Positions 44,935-56,429 of a stretch of 64,000 nt of DNA are shown piece after piece. The position numbers were made by a program, and so were the translations under genes. Below the pieces are notes generated by a model. The model had not been told where the DNA came from and did no database searches. It was given only the letters and a program-made list of their open reading frames with translations. Source of the DNA: Rugalucina vietnamica (Eukaryota > Mollusca > Bivalvia > Lucinida > Lucinidae); NCBI GenBank assembly GCA_964017185.1, contig OZ024872.1, positions 43,778,188 to 43,842,187 on the forward strand. The letters run 5' to 3'. How positions within the stretch are numbered: the stretch's first letter is position 1; every line of letters starts with the position of its first letter.

Positions 44935-47831
44935 CACGGGGTCTATTCGTCAAGCCAATATGCTCGGGAGTTGTGCTGGTTAAGGTTTATTTAGTCAGGT
45001 GTTTCATTGTTTTCTTCATAAAATGAAACAAATATAGGAAGTTAGGTCAGCAATGTGCATTTCTTGAAGTGCAGTCTCTAGATACATATTAAAACATTAA
45101 ATTAGCACTAACAAATCTTTGCAAAAGTTTGAGAAGCGATCTGCGACAATGTTCAAAGCTCATAAAAGCACGTGCCTTATCCGCGAGAAGATAAACTAGC
45201 GGTACATTTTTTATAAATTTGTCGACACACTTGTGATTTTGAGCAGACTGCTAAAGTTGAGTACACTTGTTGGTCTTCAATGATTTTTATATTCAAGAAA
45301 TAACATGTCGTTTTGCTTTGGATGAAGAACACCATGTAAACATGTAACGAATAAGAATAAAATGTAGGGGTGGTGTGAATGCAAAGCACAAAATCATGGG
45401 TTGTGAGATATTTTCAAAAATATGAAACTCTTAAGTTTTCGTTATTTTTGAGATTCGTTCATGATATGGACCCTTTTAACAGGCAATACCATATTGCAGT
45501 TGCACACATTTAACAGGCAATACCATATGTGCAGTTGCACACATTAAGACTTTCGTTAAATTGTTATTGTTACTGTAGATCGAAGAGTAATAGGCGTTAT
45601 AAGCATTACAACTAGTTTGTACGATTAACAATGAAACTATAGTGTTTATGCCTAGGTTACATTTGCCCCAAATCATCATACGATTTTTGTCTGGGATTTT
45701 CCCTACGATTTAAGACATCGTAGATGGTCGTGAGCTACGACATATGTGTTAACAATTCAACGATTTCTTGCTCTGGTTTTCGTCGATGTTTTGAATCAGA
45801 ACCGAATGGAGATCGTATGGAAATTGTCTTTAATTGGAAATCGTATAGAGCCCGTGCGATGTCCGCGGGGAGCCCCTATGATTTCTGACTGAGCCCTTGC
45901 GGTCTCCCTACGATCGTACGATCATCGAAGGGTCTCCATCAGCGCGCACACGACGTGTCTACGGGCTACGGTTTTCCGATGTGTAAAATTTATATAAGTG
46001 TAGACTATTACAAATTCGTAGAGGCTATGGAGATCGTTGGAACATCATAGGATCATCGTGCGGAACTGGACGAAAATGCCAAAATTAGCATCGTGCAATC
46101 ATCGCAAGCTAATCGTAGGCCAAATGTAACCTATGCATTAGTCGTAGTTGTGAGGATGAGCTGGGCAATACGTCCATGATAATTTAGGTCGGAGGCAAGA
46201 CCTAGGTTAAAAGTCCCATTCGAAACATTGGTGAAGCCAAGATTGAATCAACGATGATTGAATCAATCATTACAAAATAAGGTTTTCGAATCCACCTTAG
46301 CTGTTGACTGGGGCGTAAAGCATCAATTCAAACAAACAAACTTTTCAAAGGAGGCTTCTATGAACTACATGCTATCACGCACATGCAATGAAAATGTTGA
46401 CTGGGGCGTAAAGCATCAATTCAAACAAACAAACTTTTCAAAGGAGGCTTCTATGAACTACATGCTATCACGCACATGCAATGAAAATGCACTAAAACAC
46501 AATTGGAGTATAAAATGGGGATCGTATTAGAAAGAAGTGTCTTACTCGACCATTTACCGTTCAATGTATGTCACTTTTACGTCCCAGTTGACAATGGTTG
46601 AGTGATGTCGGGAAGGATTCAAAGCACCCTGTGTAGAACCAGATATATGGTGTATAAACGTATACGCCCGCCTACAAATACTTTGCTAAACATCACTTGA
46701 GCCGCGTCATGAGAAAACCAACAATGTGATTTCCAAACAGGTTCGACACAAACCGAGCTGTACAAAAACAGAAGATGGCTAGAGGCCGAAAATTTTGGAT
46801 TTAGAAAGTAGATGAATTGACCTAGCCGAGTGGCGAAAACAAAGGCGCTTATCAGCTTCGCAGTTACTGTGAAGCTGGTCTGCGCGTTTGTTTTGGTATA
46901 TGCGAAATGTTTGTTTTCTTATGATGCAACTTATTCAGTATATTTTAGAGATGTCTTGCAATGTCATTTGTCCACCTGGTGTCTGTGTGCAAATTGTATA
47001 CTCAATTATGTATATACCTGGACATTCTGATCCACAGATTTACTTTCCTGTCTCTACGTAACGTTCCAAGGAGCTGACTCTTTGAAAGCAACACATGTAA
47101 GGAACAAGGAAGATCAAAATGGCGTCATCAATTTTTCAAGGGTTCGCGTTATGCAACTCACGCCATAATTAGGAGGAACAATTTTATGTTTTGGGATGTG
47201 ATGGATGATATCCTTGTTGAGCTTTTCAGCGAATATGTCTTTCAGCCACTATAAACAAGCTCAATTATTTAAAATTTGAGAGTGGCTTCGACTGCATAAA
47301 CAATATGAGTACCTGGTACAGAGTCATTGAGATTGCACGTTCACCGTACTAAAGCGTCTTAACATTCACGGCCACCTGAAAAATGTGCTTATACCAAGAT
47401 TTTTTTATTTTGGACTCCCTTTCATGAAGCGATTTCGATTCCCAGGAATGTACGTACTGGTTATATTTATTTGTGGGTCGAATCGGACAATGTCCGGTGC
47501 ATAAATCTTCAAAATATAGGGCAAACTTGTGAATCTGGCCGAAACTGTTATATCAAAACAGCCACGTATCGAAACTTTGAACATCAAAAACAAGTTTCCT
47601 ATTGCATCTTCGCCACTCTAGTTTTGATTTCTAATAACGTTTGTAAATTCTCTTGAGACTGCACATCAGGATTTTATTCAAAATCAAAAGATAAAAAAGA
47701 AATCATGCAACTTACCTGTTCACCTGTCTACTCAATTTCTTTGTTTACATTCAATTTTTCACAACCACTACCGGAACTTGCTTATACCTGGACGACACCA
47801 GATCAAATAGGCTTAGAGAATAGACCCCGTG
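44935..47831 (+). mobile_element. 2.9-kb DNA transposon, right copy, 5-bp target duplication
   Basis: CACGGGG...CCCCGTG ends flanked by TTTAT on both sides (44930-44934 and 47832-47836). Mirror of the left copy, with no transposase frame. Superfamily unassigned. Confidence 0.82.
46698..46929 (+). mobile_element. TGAGCC MITE, copy 22 (in right arm)
   Basis: Mirror of copy 18, nested in the 2.9-kb transposon. Confidence 0.9.
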
Positions 47832-48652
47832 TTTATAAATAAAACAGTTGTGCAGATATTTGATGTAATGAGTGCAACTTGGATTTCTGGGTGACATTAG
47901 CTATCATACTGTATCAAATTAAGGAATGGAAATTGAAGAGATACAAAATGTCAAACATATGAATATAGAGATAAAAAGAATGAAGAACACAGACACTCTT
48001 GTATTTTCAGATTTTTATATCACCACACGCAAAGCAACTGTAAGGAGTGTAAGATTTCAAGGTTACTGGTCAACAAATGTTTAATACTTGTGTGGTTGTT
48101 CACATAAATACTAAGCTCAGGCCCCCAATCAGTTAACACAACATTTGGTTATCTCTGTCACCTGTTTACTGTTGTTGTTGTTGTTGTTTTTTTAGAAAGA
48201 AAGGATTGTAAGATTTTTTTCCACTTTACAGTTAAAAATTCAACGAAACGCCATCATTTTTAAGAACCATCCTTCATGTTTTATTGAATCTCACCAAAAA
48301 TATTGAATTAGCGGTATTACGGTACAAATAAGAATAGATTTGTCTGTGACTCTTTGGGGCCATTTTTTTAAAATGCCCATTAGCATGTTTTGGTTTTACT
48401 TTTTTAGGACTGGGAAGACATAGGCAACCAGGGATCCAGACAAAATGATATGGGACACTAAGGATCGAGGCGAGAAAATATGGGAAATTAAGGATCGAGG
48501 GAAGAAAACTGGATGCCAGACATCGTGGACGAAAATGATCGAATGAATAAAATAACTCGCATCATGACTTGACAAAGTAAGGCGTGTTCGATTTAGGAAG
48601 CAGCTTCTCGGATCTGTTGCTTTAAAGACAGGTATTGACGTCTACTTTCAGA

Positions 48653-51600
48653 ATGTCTTTGACAACAAATATATCAAACTATATTGGGAATAATACTGTT
48701 TTGGACGCAGAACCGCTGTCTAACACCTCACCCTGGTTACTTGCCATCGGTATAATTCTATTCTCATGGATCATCATTGCAAATGCTACAGTGTTCATTT
48801 GTTCTGTTACTTACCAAAAGGTCAAAAAGATTACCATTTATATACCGGTACTAAGTTTAAGTTTCACGGATATGCTTGTTGGATTTTGCATGATTCCAAT
48901 GTTTCTAATGCAAGCGACAAACGCAGTTGTTAACTCTGAAACATGTGTTGGAGTTTTGATATGTTACATTGTTTGTCAAGGCGCTGCATTATATCACATG
49001 CTGCTGGTTTGTGTCAACCGACTTATCGTGATGAGAAGACCTTCAAACAAAAAACGTGAAAATTTGAAAACAACCCTCGCTGGCATAGCAATGATTTGGA
49101 CCGGTTGTCTCATTGGCTTTGGAACACCACTCCCGATATTTGGCACTCCTGATGGTCAAGTTTACTGCTCTTTGCCTGAACTTTTCGGACAGAACTATAC
49201 ATACGTTACTGGGTGGGTTGGTGTACTGCTTATATTGCCCTTTTTATCTGTAAACATACTGTATGTTTATTTACTAGTGTATCTCAGAATGAAATGGAGG
49301 GCTGTACATATTGGTGTATCAGATAAAACGCGTAAACATTCCCAGGGAATAGACGCTAATGATCAAAAAGACGACACAGATGAACTTGATCATCGTGGTT
49401 TGCAACCCGCTGCGGTACCCTTAGAAACAAAAACAACTAAACGCCCAGTTCTTAAGGTACATGTAGTAACCATTCTTGATCCAAAACCCAGTGTAATCAA
49501 TGAAGTTGTTACTAAGTCACCTGGCGTTATTGAGAAAGAACTCGGTACAAGCAAACGCGCAGTTGATAAGTCTGTAGATGTTCTTGACCAGCAGCCTGAC
49601 ACGTGTTCAAGCAAACACACTGTCGTTAGGTCAGCAGATGTTCTTGTACAAGAACCCGGTTCAAGCAAACACGCAAGTGTAATGTCAGCTGACATTCTTG
49701 ATCAAGAACCTGGTATAAGCAAACGTGCTGATTTTAAGTCAGTTGGCATTCTTGATCAAGAACCCGGTACAAGCAAACACGCTGATGTTAAGTCAGCTGA
49801 TGGTCTGAATGAAGAACCTGGTACAAGCAAACACGCTGATGTTAAGTCAGCTGATGTTCTGAATGAAGAACCTGGTACAAGCAAACACGCTGATGTAATG
49901 TCAGTTGGCGGTCTTGATCAAGAACCCGGTACAAGCAAACACGCTGATGTTAAGTCAGCTGATGTTCTGAATGAAGAACCTGGTACAAGCAAACACGCTG
50001 ATGTAATGTCAGGTGGCGTTCTTGATCAAGAATCTGGTGCAAGCACACACTTTGGTGTAATGCCAGATGACGATCTTGATCAAGAACATGGTACAAGCAA
50101 ACGCGCCGATATAAAATCTGGTGCAAGCAAACGCGGTGATGTAATGTCAGCTGACGTTCTTGAGCAAGAACCAGGCAAAAGCAAACACGCTGATGTTAAG
50201 TCAGCAGCTGATGTTCTTGATCAAGACCCAGGCACAAGCAAACACGCTGGTGTAATGTCAGCTGACGTTCTTGATCAAGAACCAGACACAAGCAAACACG
50301 TTGATGTCATGTCAGCTGATGTTCTTGATCAAGAACCAGGCACAAGCAAACACGCTGATGTTAAGTCAGCTGATGTTCTTAATGAAGAACCTGGTACAAG
50401 CAAACACGCTGGTGTAATGTCAGCGTACTTTCTTGTTCAAGAACCAAGTACAAGTGAACATGCTGATGTTAAGTCAGCTGATGTTCTTGACCAAGAACTA
50501 GGCACTAACAAACACGCTGATGTTAAGTCAGCTGACGTTCTTGATCAAGAACCAAGCACTAGCAAACACGCTGATGTTATGCCAGCTGATGTTCTTGATC
50601 AAGAACCAAGCACAAGCAAACACGCTGATGTAATGTCAGCTGACGTTCTTGATCAAGAACCAAACAAAAGCAAACATGCTGATGTAATGTCAGCTGACGT
50701 TCTTGATCAAGAACCAAACAAAAGCAATCACGCTGATGTAGTGTCAGCTGACGTTCTTGATCACGAACCAGACACAAGCAAACACGCTGATGTTATGTCA
50801 GCTGATGTTCTTGATCAAGAACCAGGCACAAGCAAACACGCTGATGTAATGTCAGCTGACGTTCTTGATCAAGAACCAAACAAAAGCAAACGTGCTGATG
50901 TAATGTCAGCTGACGTTCTTGATCAAGAACCAAGCAAAAGCAATTACGCTGATGTAGTGTCAGCTGACGTTCTTGATCAAGAACCAAACAAAAGCAAACA
51001 TGCTGATGTAATGTCAGCTGACGCTCTTGATCAAGAACCAAACAATAGCAAACACGCTGATGTAGTGTCAGCTGACATTCTTGATCAAGAGCCTGGTACA
51101 AGCAAACACGCTGACGTAATGCCAGCTGACGTTCTAGATCAAGAACCAGACAAAAGCATACACGCTGATGTTAAGTCAGCTGATGTTCTTGAACAAGAAC
51201 CAGGCACAAGCAAGCGCACAGATGTTAAGTCAGTAGACTTTTATGATCAAGCACCAGGTACCAGCAAACACGCTGATAATTCAGCTGATGTTCTTGAACA
51301 AGAGGCTGGTACAAGCAAACACGCTGATGTAAAGCCAGCAAATGTTCAAGAAACCGGTACAAATAAAGGCATCTCAGAACATAAACGTCACATCTTTATC
51401 AATGTTAGGCCGGCAAATAACAATGAAACGAATGCTCTAAGCGCAGAAGTCAAAGATCGAAACCTGAGCAGACAAGATGAACAAATTATAGTCAAAGAAC
51501 CTGAAAATGGGTCAAGATCAAGAATCAAACTCGGGGTTGCTAAAAATAATCGCATCGGTTTGAAAACCCAAAGGCGCGTTCTCGTATCAGTTGGTGTAAT

Positions 51601-51814
51601 TCTAGTATCAATGAATGTATGCCTGACACCGCTTGTCATCTTTGGCGTCTTTGAAAGTCTCAATCCGGGTTATGTAAACCAAAATATCAAATTATTGTGC
51701 TTGATCCTGGCAATGCTAAATAGTGCGCTAAATCCAGTCATATTTGTAGTCATGACACAACCACTTCGAGCAGTTCTTTTTGCTTTGGCAAGGAAAGTAT
51801 TTCGCTGTAGGTGA
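48653..51814 (+). CDS. Class A GPCR with giant repeat-filled third intracellular loop, 1053 aa
   Basis: Intronless gene; start chosen at the first in-frame ATG (48653). Short N-terminus with N-glycosylation sites at N6, N13 and N24. Class A landmarks: N44 in TM1, D73 (TM2), C98 paired with C172, N122-R123-L124 in place of DRY, W149, P196 and Y204 in TM5, CLTP (990-993) in place of CWxP, and NPVIF (1027-1031) in place of NPxxY. The C-tail is very short. Between TM5 (ending about 212) and TM6 (starting about 975) lies a loop of about 760 residues, most of it about 34 copies of an 18-residue unit like SKHADVMSADVLDQEPGT. Plasma-membrane receptor; ligand not inferable. The altered DRY, toggle and NPxxY sites suggest unusual activation. 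A MITE starts 6 nt after the stop. The 5' end lies in the inverted duplication. Confidence 0.9.
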   Translation: MSLTTNISNYIGNNTVLDAEPLSNTSPWLLAIGIILFSWIIIANATVFICSVTYQKVKKITIYIPVLSLSFTDMLVGFCMIPMFLMQATNAVVNSETCVGVLICYIVCQGAALYHMLLVCVNRLIVMRRPSNKKRENLKTTLAGIAMIWTGCLIGFGTPLPIFGTPDGQVYCSLPELFGQNYTYVTGWVGVLLILPFLSVNILYVYLLVYLRMKWRAVHIGVSDKTRKHSQGIDANDQKDDTDELDHRGLQPAAVPLETKTTKRPVLKVHVVTILDPKPSVINEVVTKSPGVIEKELGTSKRAVDKSVDVLDQQPDTCSSKHTVVRSADVLVQEPGSSKHASVMSADILDQEPGISKRADFKSVGILDQEPGTSKHADVKSADGLNEEPGTSKHADVKSADVLNEEPGTSKHADVMSVGGLDQEPGTSKHADVKSADVLNEEPGTSKHADVMSGGVLDQESGASTHFGVMPDDDLDQEHGTSKRADIKSGASKRGDVMSADVLEQEPGKSKHADVKSAADVLDQDPGTSKHAGVMSADVLDQEPDTSKHVDVMSADVLDQEPGTSKHADVKSADVLNEEPGTSKHAGVMSAYFLVQEPSTSEHADVKSADVLDQELGTNKHADVKSADVLDQEPSTSKHADVMPADVLDQEPSTSKHADVMSADVLDQEPNKSKHADVMSADVLDQEPNKSNHADVVSADVLDHEPDTSKHADVMSADVLDQEPGTSKHADVMSADVLDQEPNKSKRADVMSADVLDQEPSKSNYADVVSADVLDQEPNKSKHADVMSADALDQEPNNSKHADVVSADILDQEPGTSKHADVMPADVLDQEPDKSIHADVKSADVLEQEPGTSKRTDVKSVDFYDQAPGTSKHADNSADVLEQEAGTSKHADVKPANVQETGTNKGISEHKRHIFINVRPANNNETNALSAEVKDRNLSRQDEQIIVKEPENGSRSRIKLGVAKNNRIGLKTQRRVLVSVGVILVSMNVCLTPLVIFGVFESLNPGYVNQNIKLLCLILAMLNSALNPVIFVVMTQPLRAVLFALARKVFRCR
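49540..51370 (+). repeat. 54-bp coding minisatellite in the GPCR loop
   Basis: About 34 units, mostly exactly 54 bp so the frame is kept. One truncated unit (SKRADIKSGA, about 50095-50130), one with an extra Ala (KSAADV) and one with a missing residue (ADNSADV). Two subtypes alternate (VLDQEP and VLNEEP; MSADV and KSADV), suggesting block duplication. The unit is acidic with one SKH/SKR start. Confidence 0.95.
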
Positions 51815-51820
51815 TATTGA

Positions 51821-52045
51821 TGAGTCGCGAGGCGAGAAAACTGGTCTCCGGGATTTCCGACCAGCTCCGGCACAAACCAGCCTGTACAGCCTCAGAAAAA
51901 GGCTAGAAGTTTGAATTGTTTGATTTGACAAAAGGAGATATTCTACTACCTGTGTACAGCGAAAACAAATGGGCTGATCAGCTTCACAGTTACTGCGAAG
52001 CAGCATTGCTGAGCTGCGCATTTGTTTTCGCATATGTAAAATATG
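51821..52045 (+). mobile_element. TGAGCC MITE, copy 23, left part
   Basis: TGAGTCGCGAGGCGAGAAAA to TTTGTTTTCGCATATG. Its right end is displaced to 53742 by a later insertion. Confidence 0.8.
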
Positions 52046-52049
52046 GAAG

Positions 52050-53741
52050 GGACTAGATAGTGAAAAGAGGCGAAAAGATGGAAAAAAAAGAATAAAAAAA
52101 AGAGGTTCTTTATTGCGAAAAGAGGCGCGTTTATGATGCAAATGATGCAATGCAAATTAGCTAATTCAGATAATACGATAGTAGTAGAGTATTGAAATTC
52201 TAAAATAGTTTATGTCGACAAAAAAGTGTGATGGTCTAGTGAGAGCATAGGTGTGCATTAATATCACAATAGGCGTTGACTGACACGCACGTACGAGGGT
52301 TGTTCTTTAAGTCTTGCCATTGACTCATTTTTCTCCTTAACCAGCATCTGTACCAGAAGATTGATACTTGATAATTATGAATAGGTTATTTACGATATTG
52401 AAACCACTCAACCATTTTAGGATGATGCAATTACATGTAATCATTGCAATCTGAGTCTCTGAAGAGGGGCACCCTGATGACACTGCAAATACCTACTTTG
52501 GCCTGTCCCAACATACACTATAACGTTTGGTTTAAAATGGTTAGGAGAACAATTTTATGCTTCATTACCTTGCTAATACATAGGTGAAAAATTATTTTCT
52601 TAAAACAGAAATTGCAGTTTTTACGAGACTATAAACATAGCACTACGCATGTTTGTTATGAATTGATAAATTTTAGAAGTTTCAGAGCCTCATAATTTCA
52701 TGTCCAGTTATGACTGATCCGAACTGTTAATACTGCTTTGTATCTGATCTTTGCTAATTCCATTGATAGAAATTTTGGATCCTTTATCCTCTGAAACCTT
52801 GAGTTATGAGTAGCAACATTTTGAAAGAATCACAAAATTCCTTTAAATGAGGTGTCCATACCACAATGTAATCATGTGCTGAAAATAATACAGCTTCACA
52901 TGATTTATCTACTTGGTTAAGAAGCGTTTTGATAGGCGTTTAAACTCATAAAAATTATTTGGTTACTATAACAACAGAGAGGGGCAGCTCTGTTAGAAAC
53001 TGTGTGACTGCTTCACCTTAAACCTGACGTAATCGTTCAATTGACATTCAAAGCGAATATCCATATAAACCATTTTAGACAAAATTAAGATAACCATTAA
53101 TTTGAGATATTCACCCTATAATTCAATTTGCAAAATATGAAAATCATGAAAAGCGTAACCTTAGCAATGAATTTAAATGGCGTAGATTGAAAATATTATG
53201 ACGTCATATTGAGGGGCAATAATTCTATAAAGTCAAAGTGAAAACCTTCTACAAAAGATAAGTGTTTTCTGATGCCCATATGAATGGCGGGTTTATGTGT
53301 AAAATGAAAGTGGGCGTGTATATGCTGTGGAGAGTGTTACAGCATTTACTTAACAAGTGATCGAAATTAAATACTTCAAATTAACTGGAAAACAACACAG
53401 TGCCAGACAGCAATAATTTTGATACTAATCTGACCAGAAAAGACCATATATAAACAACATTCTCGTTGGTCGTCAACAGGCAAAGTATAATCAAGCAAAT
53501 GACAAGAATTAAGGAACAACCCTCGTATATTGCCAGTTTTGACACCTTTGTTAATTTACAACTACTGCCTCGAAAAAGAAATTGGACTACGATGTTTATA
53601 GAAGCAAATTTAATATTCTCTCTCAAAAATGAATGACAAAATTTAAATTTATACATACACTGTCTCTGTTTAATGGTAAAAATGTTTTTTTTTTACCTCG
53701 ATATTTTCGCATCTTTTCGCCTCATTTCGCGAACAGAGCCT
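52050..53741. mobile_element. Insertion splitting a TGAGCC MITE
   Basis: Near its ends are inverted GAGGCGAAAAGATG motifs (52068 and 53714). Contains a mariner-type element. Otherwise featureless AT-rich sequence. Confidence 0.5.
52292..53527. mobile_element. Mariner-type element, 1.24 kb, no transposase seen
   Basis: Inverted ends TACGAGGGTTGTTCYTTAAK (about 30 bp, few mismatches) with TA at the tips, a mariner-like terminus. The length equals an autonomous mariner, but I see no transposase motifs. Confidence 0.7.
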
Positions 53742-53796
53742 GTTTTCGCTATCTACACATACCGTCAAAGGGTAGGTTTTCTCATGACGCGGCTCA
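53742..53796 (+). mobile_element. TGAGCC MITE, copy 23, right part
   Basis: TGTTTTCGC to GTTTTCTCATGACGCGGCTCA, completing the copy begun at 51821. Confidence 0.75.
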
Positions 53797-53976
53797 ATTA
53801 TTGTCAGCGTATCAATGTATGAAAATGAGAGATACATTACCTTGGGAGAAACTTTGTTCAAAATGTATATTTATTTGTACCTAAAGAAAATTTTAAAGCT
53901 TTTTTTACTTGTTGAAGTAATATTTTGAATCATACACTGTACGTAGGTGGTCCAGTGTCAGCAGGGGCTATTCTAT

Positions 53977-53989
53977 GTTGCCTAGCAAC
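53977..53989. promoter_or_regulatory. X-box-like palindrome (RFX-type)
   Basis: GTTGCCTAGCAAC, a full match to the imperfect palindrome bound by RFX factors. Inverted copy at 54898. No gene start nearby, so function is doubtful. Confidence 0.4.
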
Positions 53990-54064
53990 AGCATTTGGCA
54001 AAATAGCACAATTTGGACGAATCATGACAATTTTCTATAAATCAGACATACATCTGGCGCAGAT

Positions 54065-54343
54065 CATTACGAAAGCTTGTCCATGCAATATATAGAGATT
54101 TTTTTCACCTATAAAAATTGAAAATTTCATCAGAAAAATTTCGATATTTTTCTTATTTTTGCTCAAAACATAGATTGTGGGTACACGTTAGAACCGCCTC
54201 GGTGAGGCGGTTCTAACGAGTACCCACAATCTATGTTTTGGAGCAAAAATAAGAAAAATAGGTATACCCCTGCATACCTCAGTTTTGCTATATAAAAGTG
54301 GGGTTTAAGGGGGTATTCATTACATGGACATGTTTTGCTGATG
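54065..54343 (+). mobile_element. CATYACG hairpin MITE, complete
   Basis: Best example of the central hairpin: GTTAGAACCGCCTCGG and its complement fold tightly (54178-54225), flanked by inverted CAAAACATAGATTGTGGG. Confidence 0.9.
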
Positions 54344-54394
54344 AAGATGAAAATATCGACCTTTTTGCCCACACCCCATTATAACTTCGATAAA

Positions 54395-54611
54395 TGAGCG
54401 TGTGCATGAGAAAACAAACGATTTGGGTTCCAACTAGGTCCGACACAAACTGTCGGGCTGTACAGTCACAGAAGATGTTTAGAGGCTGGAAATTTTTGAT
54501 TTAGAAAGTAGGTGAATTGTACTGTCCGTGTAGCGAAAACAAAGGCGCTGATCTGTTTTCGCCTACAGATGCAGAATTTTAAGATTGTTGGTTTTCCCAT
54601 GTGGCGGCTCA
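54395..54611 (+). mobile_element. TGAGCC MITE, copy 24
   Basis: TGAGCGTGTGCATGAGAAAA to CATGTGGCGGCTCA; one palindrome arm deleted. AA on both sides. Confidence 0.88.
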
Positions 54612-56216
54612 AATATTTTGTAGAATTTAACCCTTTGGGTTGAGTAGAAGGGGCATCGATGGGAATCGGGTGGTTTAGAGCTATAAAGATTTACTCAGAT
54701 TCTATATAGGGGGTTACGGATAGCCAAACCTCATTCATTTGCATTGGACCAGCTATGTACAATAAACCTATGAATGGGGTCGTTTTACTTTTGATTAAAA
54801 TGATTATTAACGTAGAAGCTACAGTTGTATATGGCACTAATTTTCATAAATAAAAAGCATTTTAATCGTGCCAGGTTAGTTTGTCTTACATTCTCTTGTT
54901 GCTAGGCAACAGTCGTTAACATATGATTCAGTCAAAATAGTAATCGGATCCGGAACAGTAATCCCTATACCCAAGGATTTTGAAACCCAGCACCTTAATT
55001 GCTGGCAAAGATTCTTCTGTAGCAGACGAAAAATTCTACTGGATCCTAAAAATCAAAACCTGATATCTTTAAATCAGCTTAGCAGAAAGTGGGGATCAGA
55101 GCAGGAAATTTGAGCTTTGTACACAAAAACATGCATCTTTGACCCTTACTAGGTGATTTTAACCTTTATAGAATAAGCATTTGAAACAAAAAGTCACATT
55201 AAGTCAGTGAATCAACCAGATCAGTTATTAATTCTAGCAAACTCTCACCAAAACACCTTTGGTGCCCTATTTAAATTGGTCTAATTTGTAAGTTCGGTCT
55301 TGAAAATTGTTTATATGTCCTTTAGATAATTCCTTGCAAAAATACAAACTGTGAAACCAGTAATGAGGCCAGAAATGCGGGCTTTATTTCCAAAGTTTCA
55401 CATACAGTAACAGTACTTTAGTTACCTTTTCTAGGCACCTCCCCCTATGAATACTATACCATGTTATAATATCTAAGCTGCATTTTAGTAGTAAAACAAT
55501 CCAAAATCACCCAGATCATTTTAAGGGATAAGCTGGCTATGGAAGTTTTGAATGTTTTTTCTTTACTTTTGGCAGACAGACATACAACTGCCTACAATTT
55601 TTTCAGGGATGTCCTGCTTATTTATTGCAATCAAAGACAGAACAATATTAATAAGTTTGCATTTGCGCATTTTAGTTGCAATCACTCTCTGGACTAGAAA
55701 AGCCGATCCAGACTTTTTTTTTGAGAAAAAATATTAAGTCTATACCGATATCCTGATGAAGGTTTGCATATTAGCATTATTTAATAATGTACTTAAAGCA
55801 GCATAAAAAGGATGTCATTTTTAATGAATTTTATTATCTCAATTTATACGCCATCTGCATTCTAATACGAGGCTACACATAGAGGCAATTAAAGGTGAAT
55901 ATTCTACTAAGTTGTGTTATAGTCTCTCATAGCTCTCACGAAGAGCCGCTCATGCACGTGTATATGCTTTCTGTGAGGTGAGACTTTAATAAATTATTTG
56001 TATTGTATTGTATGAAAAATAACGATGGTTACAGAAATTACACATGATTGAGTTCGCATTACTTACTGGACCACCCACGTATGCTCGTAGAAAAAAATAA
56101 TAATGAGGTTCATTTTGTCATGGAAATTATAGTTTTTGTGAAATGTTATACTCATTTGTTGTAATAAATATTTTGTATATACGTATATACATTTTGTCTT
56201 CTTTATAGTACGTTCT
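54612..56216. other. Intergenic, mostly featureless
   Basis: Contains the second X-box palindrome (54898-54910, GTTGCTAGGCAAC). 55930-56015 ends in AATAAATTATTTGTATTGTATTGTAT, resembling a LINE 3' tail. No gene seen. Confidence 0.55.
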
Positions 56217-56251
56217 GCAGAGAGAGAGAGAGAGAGAGTTATAGTACGTTC

Positions 56252-56311
<60 letters not shown>

Positions 56312-56316
56312 GAGGT
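56217..56316. repeat. (GA)n microsatellite
   Basis: Two GA tracts split by a duplicated TTATAGTACGTTCTGCAG. Confidence 0.95.
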
Positions 56317-56429
56317 GCTCCGAATTAAATGAACCATGTCACACGTTTTTATTTTTTAATATGCAAAAAGGACAGATTTTGAAATGCCGCAGCTCACATA
56401 AAAAAAGTGGGCGGAAAGTAATTAATAAG

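Larger units (their letters stand above)
44932..48684 (+). repeat. Right arm of the 3.75-kb inverted duplication
   Basis: Carries the GPCR 5' flank and runs 32 bases into its coding region (48653-48684). It is probably the source arm, because its transposon keeps both target-site copies and its end is joined to an intact gene. Confidence 0.93.

Noticed and set aside
36694-47831. One giant transposon with 2.9-kb terminal inverted repeats
   Set aside because: Homology of the arms continues 850 bp outward beyond the CACGGGG ends and into a host gene, and the right element has its own 5-bp target duplication; separate elements in an inverted duplication fit better.
48635-48652. Upstream extension of the GPCR frame (TSTFR)
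   Set aside because: It would start at TTG; the first ATG at 48653 gives a normal class A N-terminus with glycosylation sites.
49390-51101. Antisense frames across the GPCR repeat
   Set aside because: Shadow of an in-frame 54-bp repeat; no independent domain.
52292-53527. Autonomous mariner
   Set aside because: Length and ends fit, but no transposase motif or sizeable frame is present.
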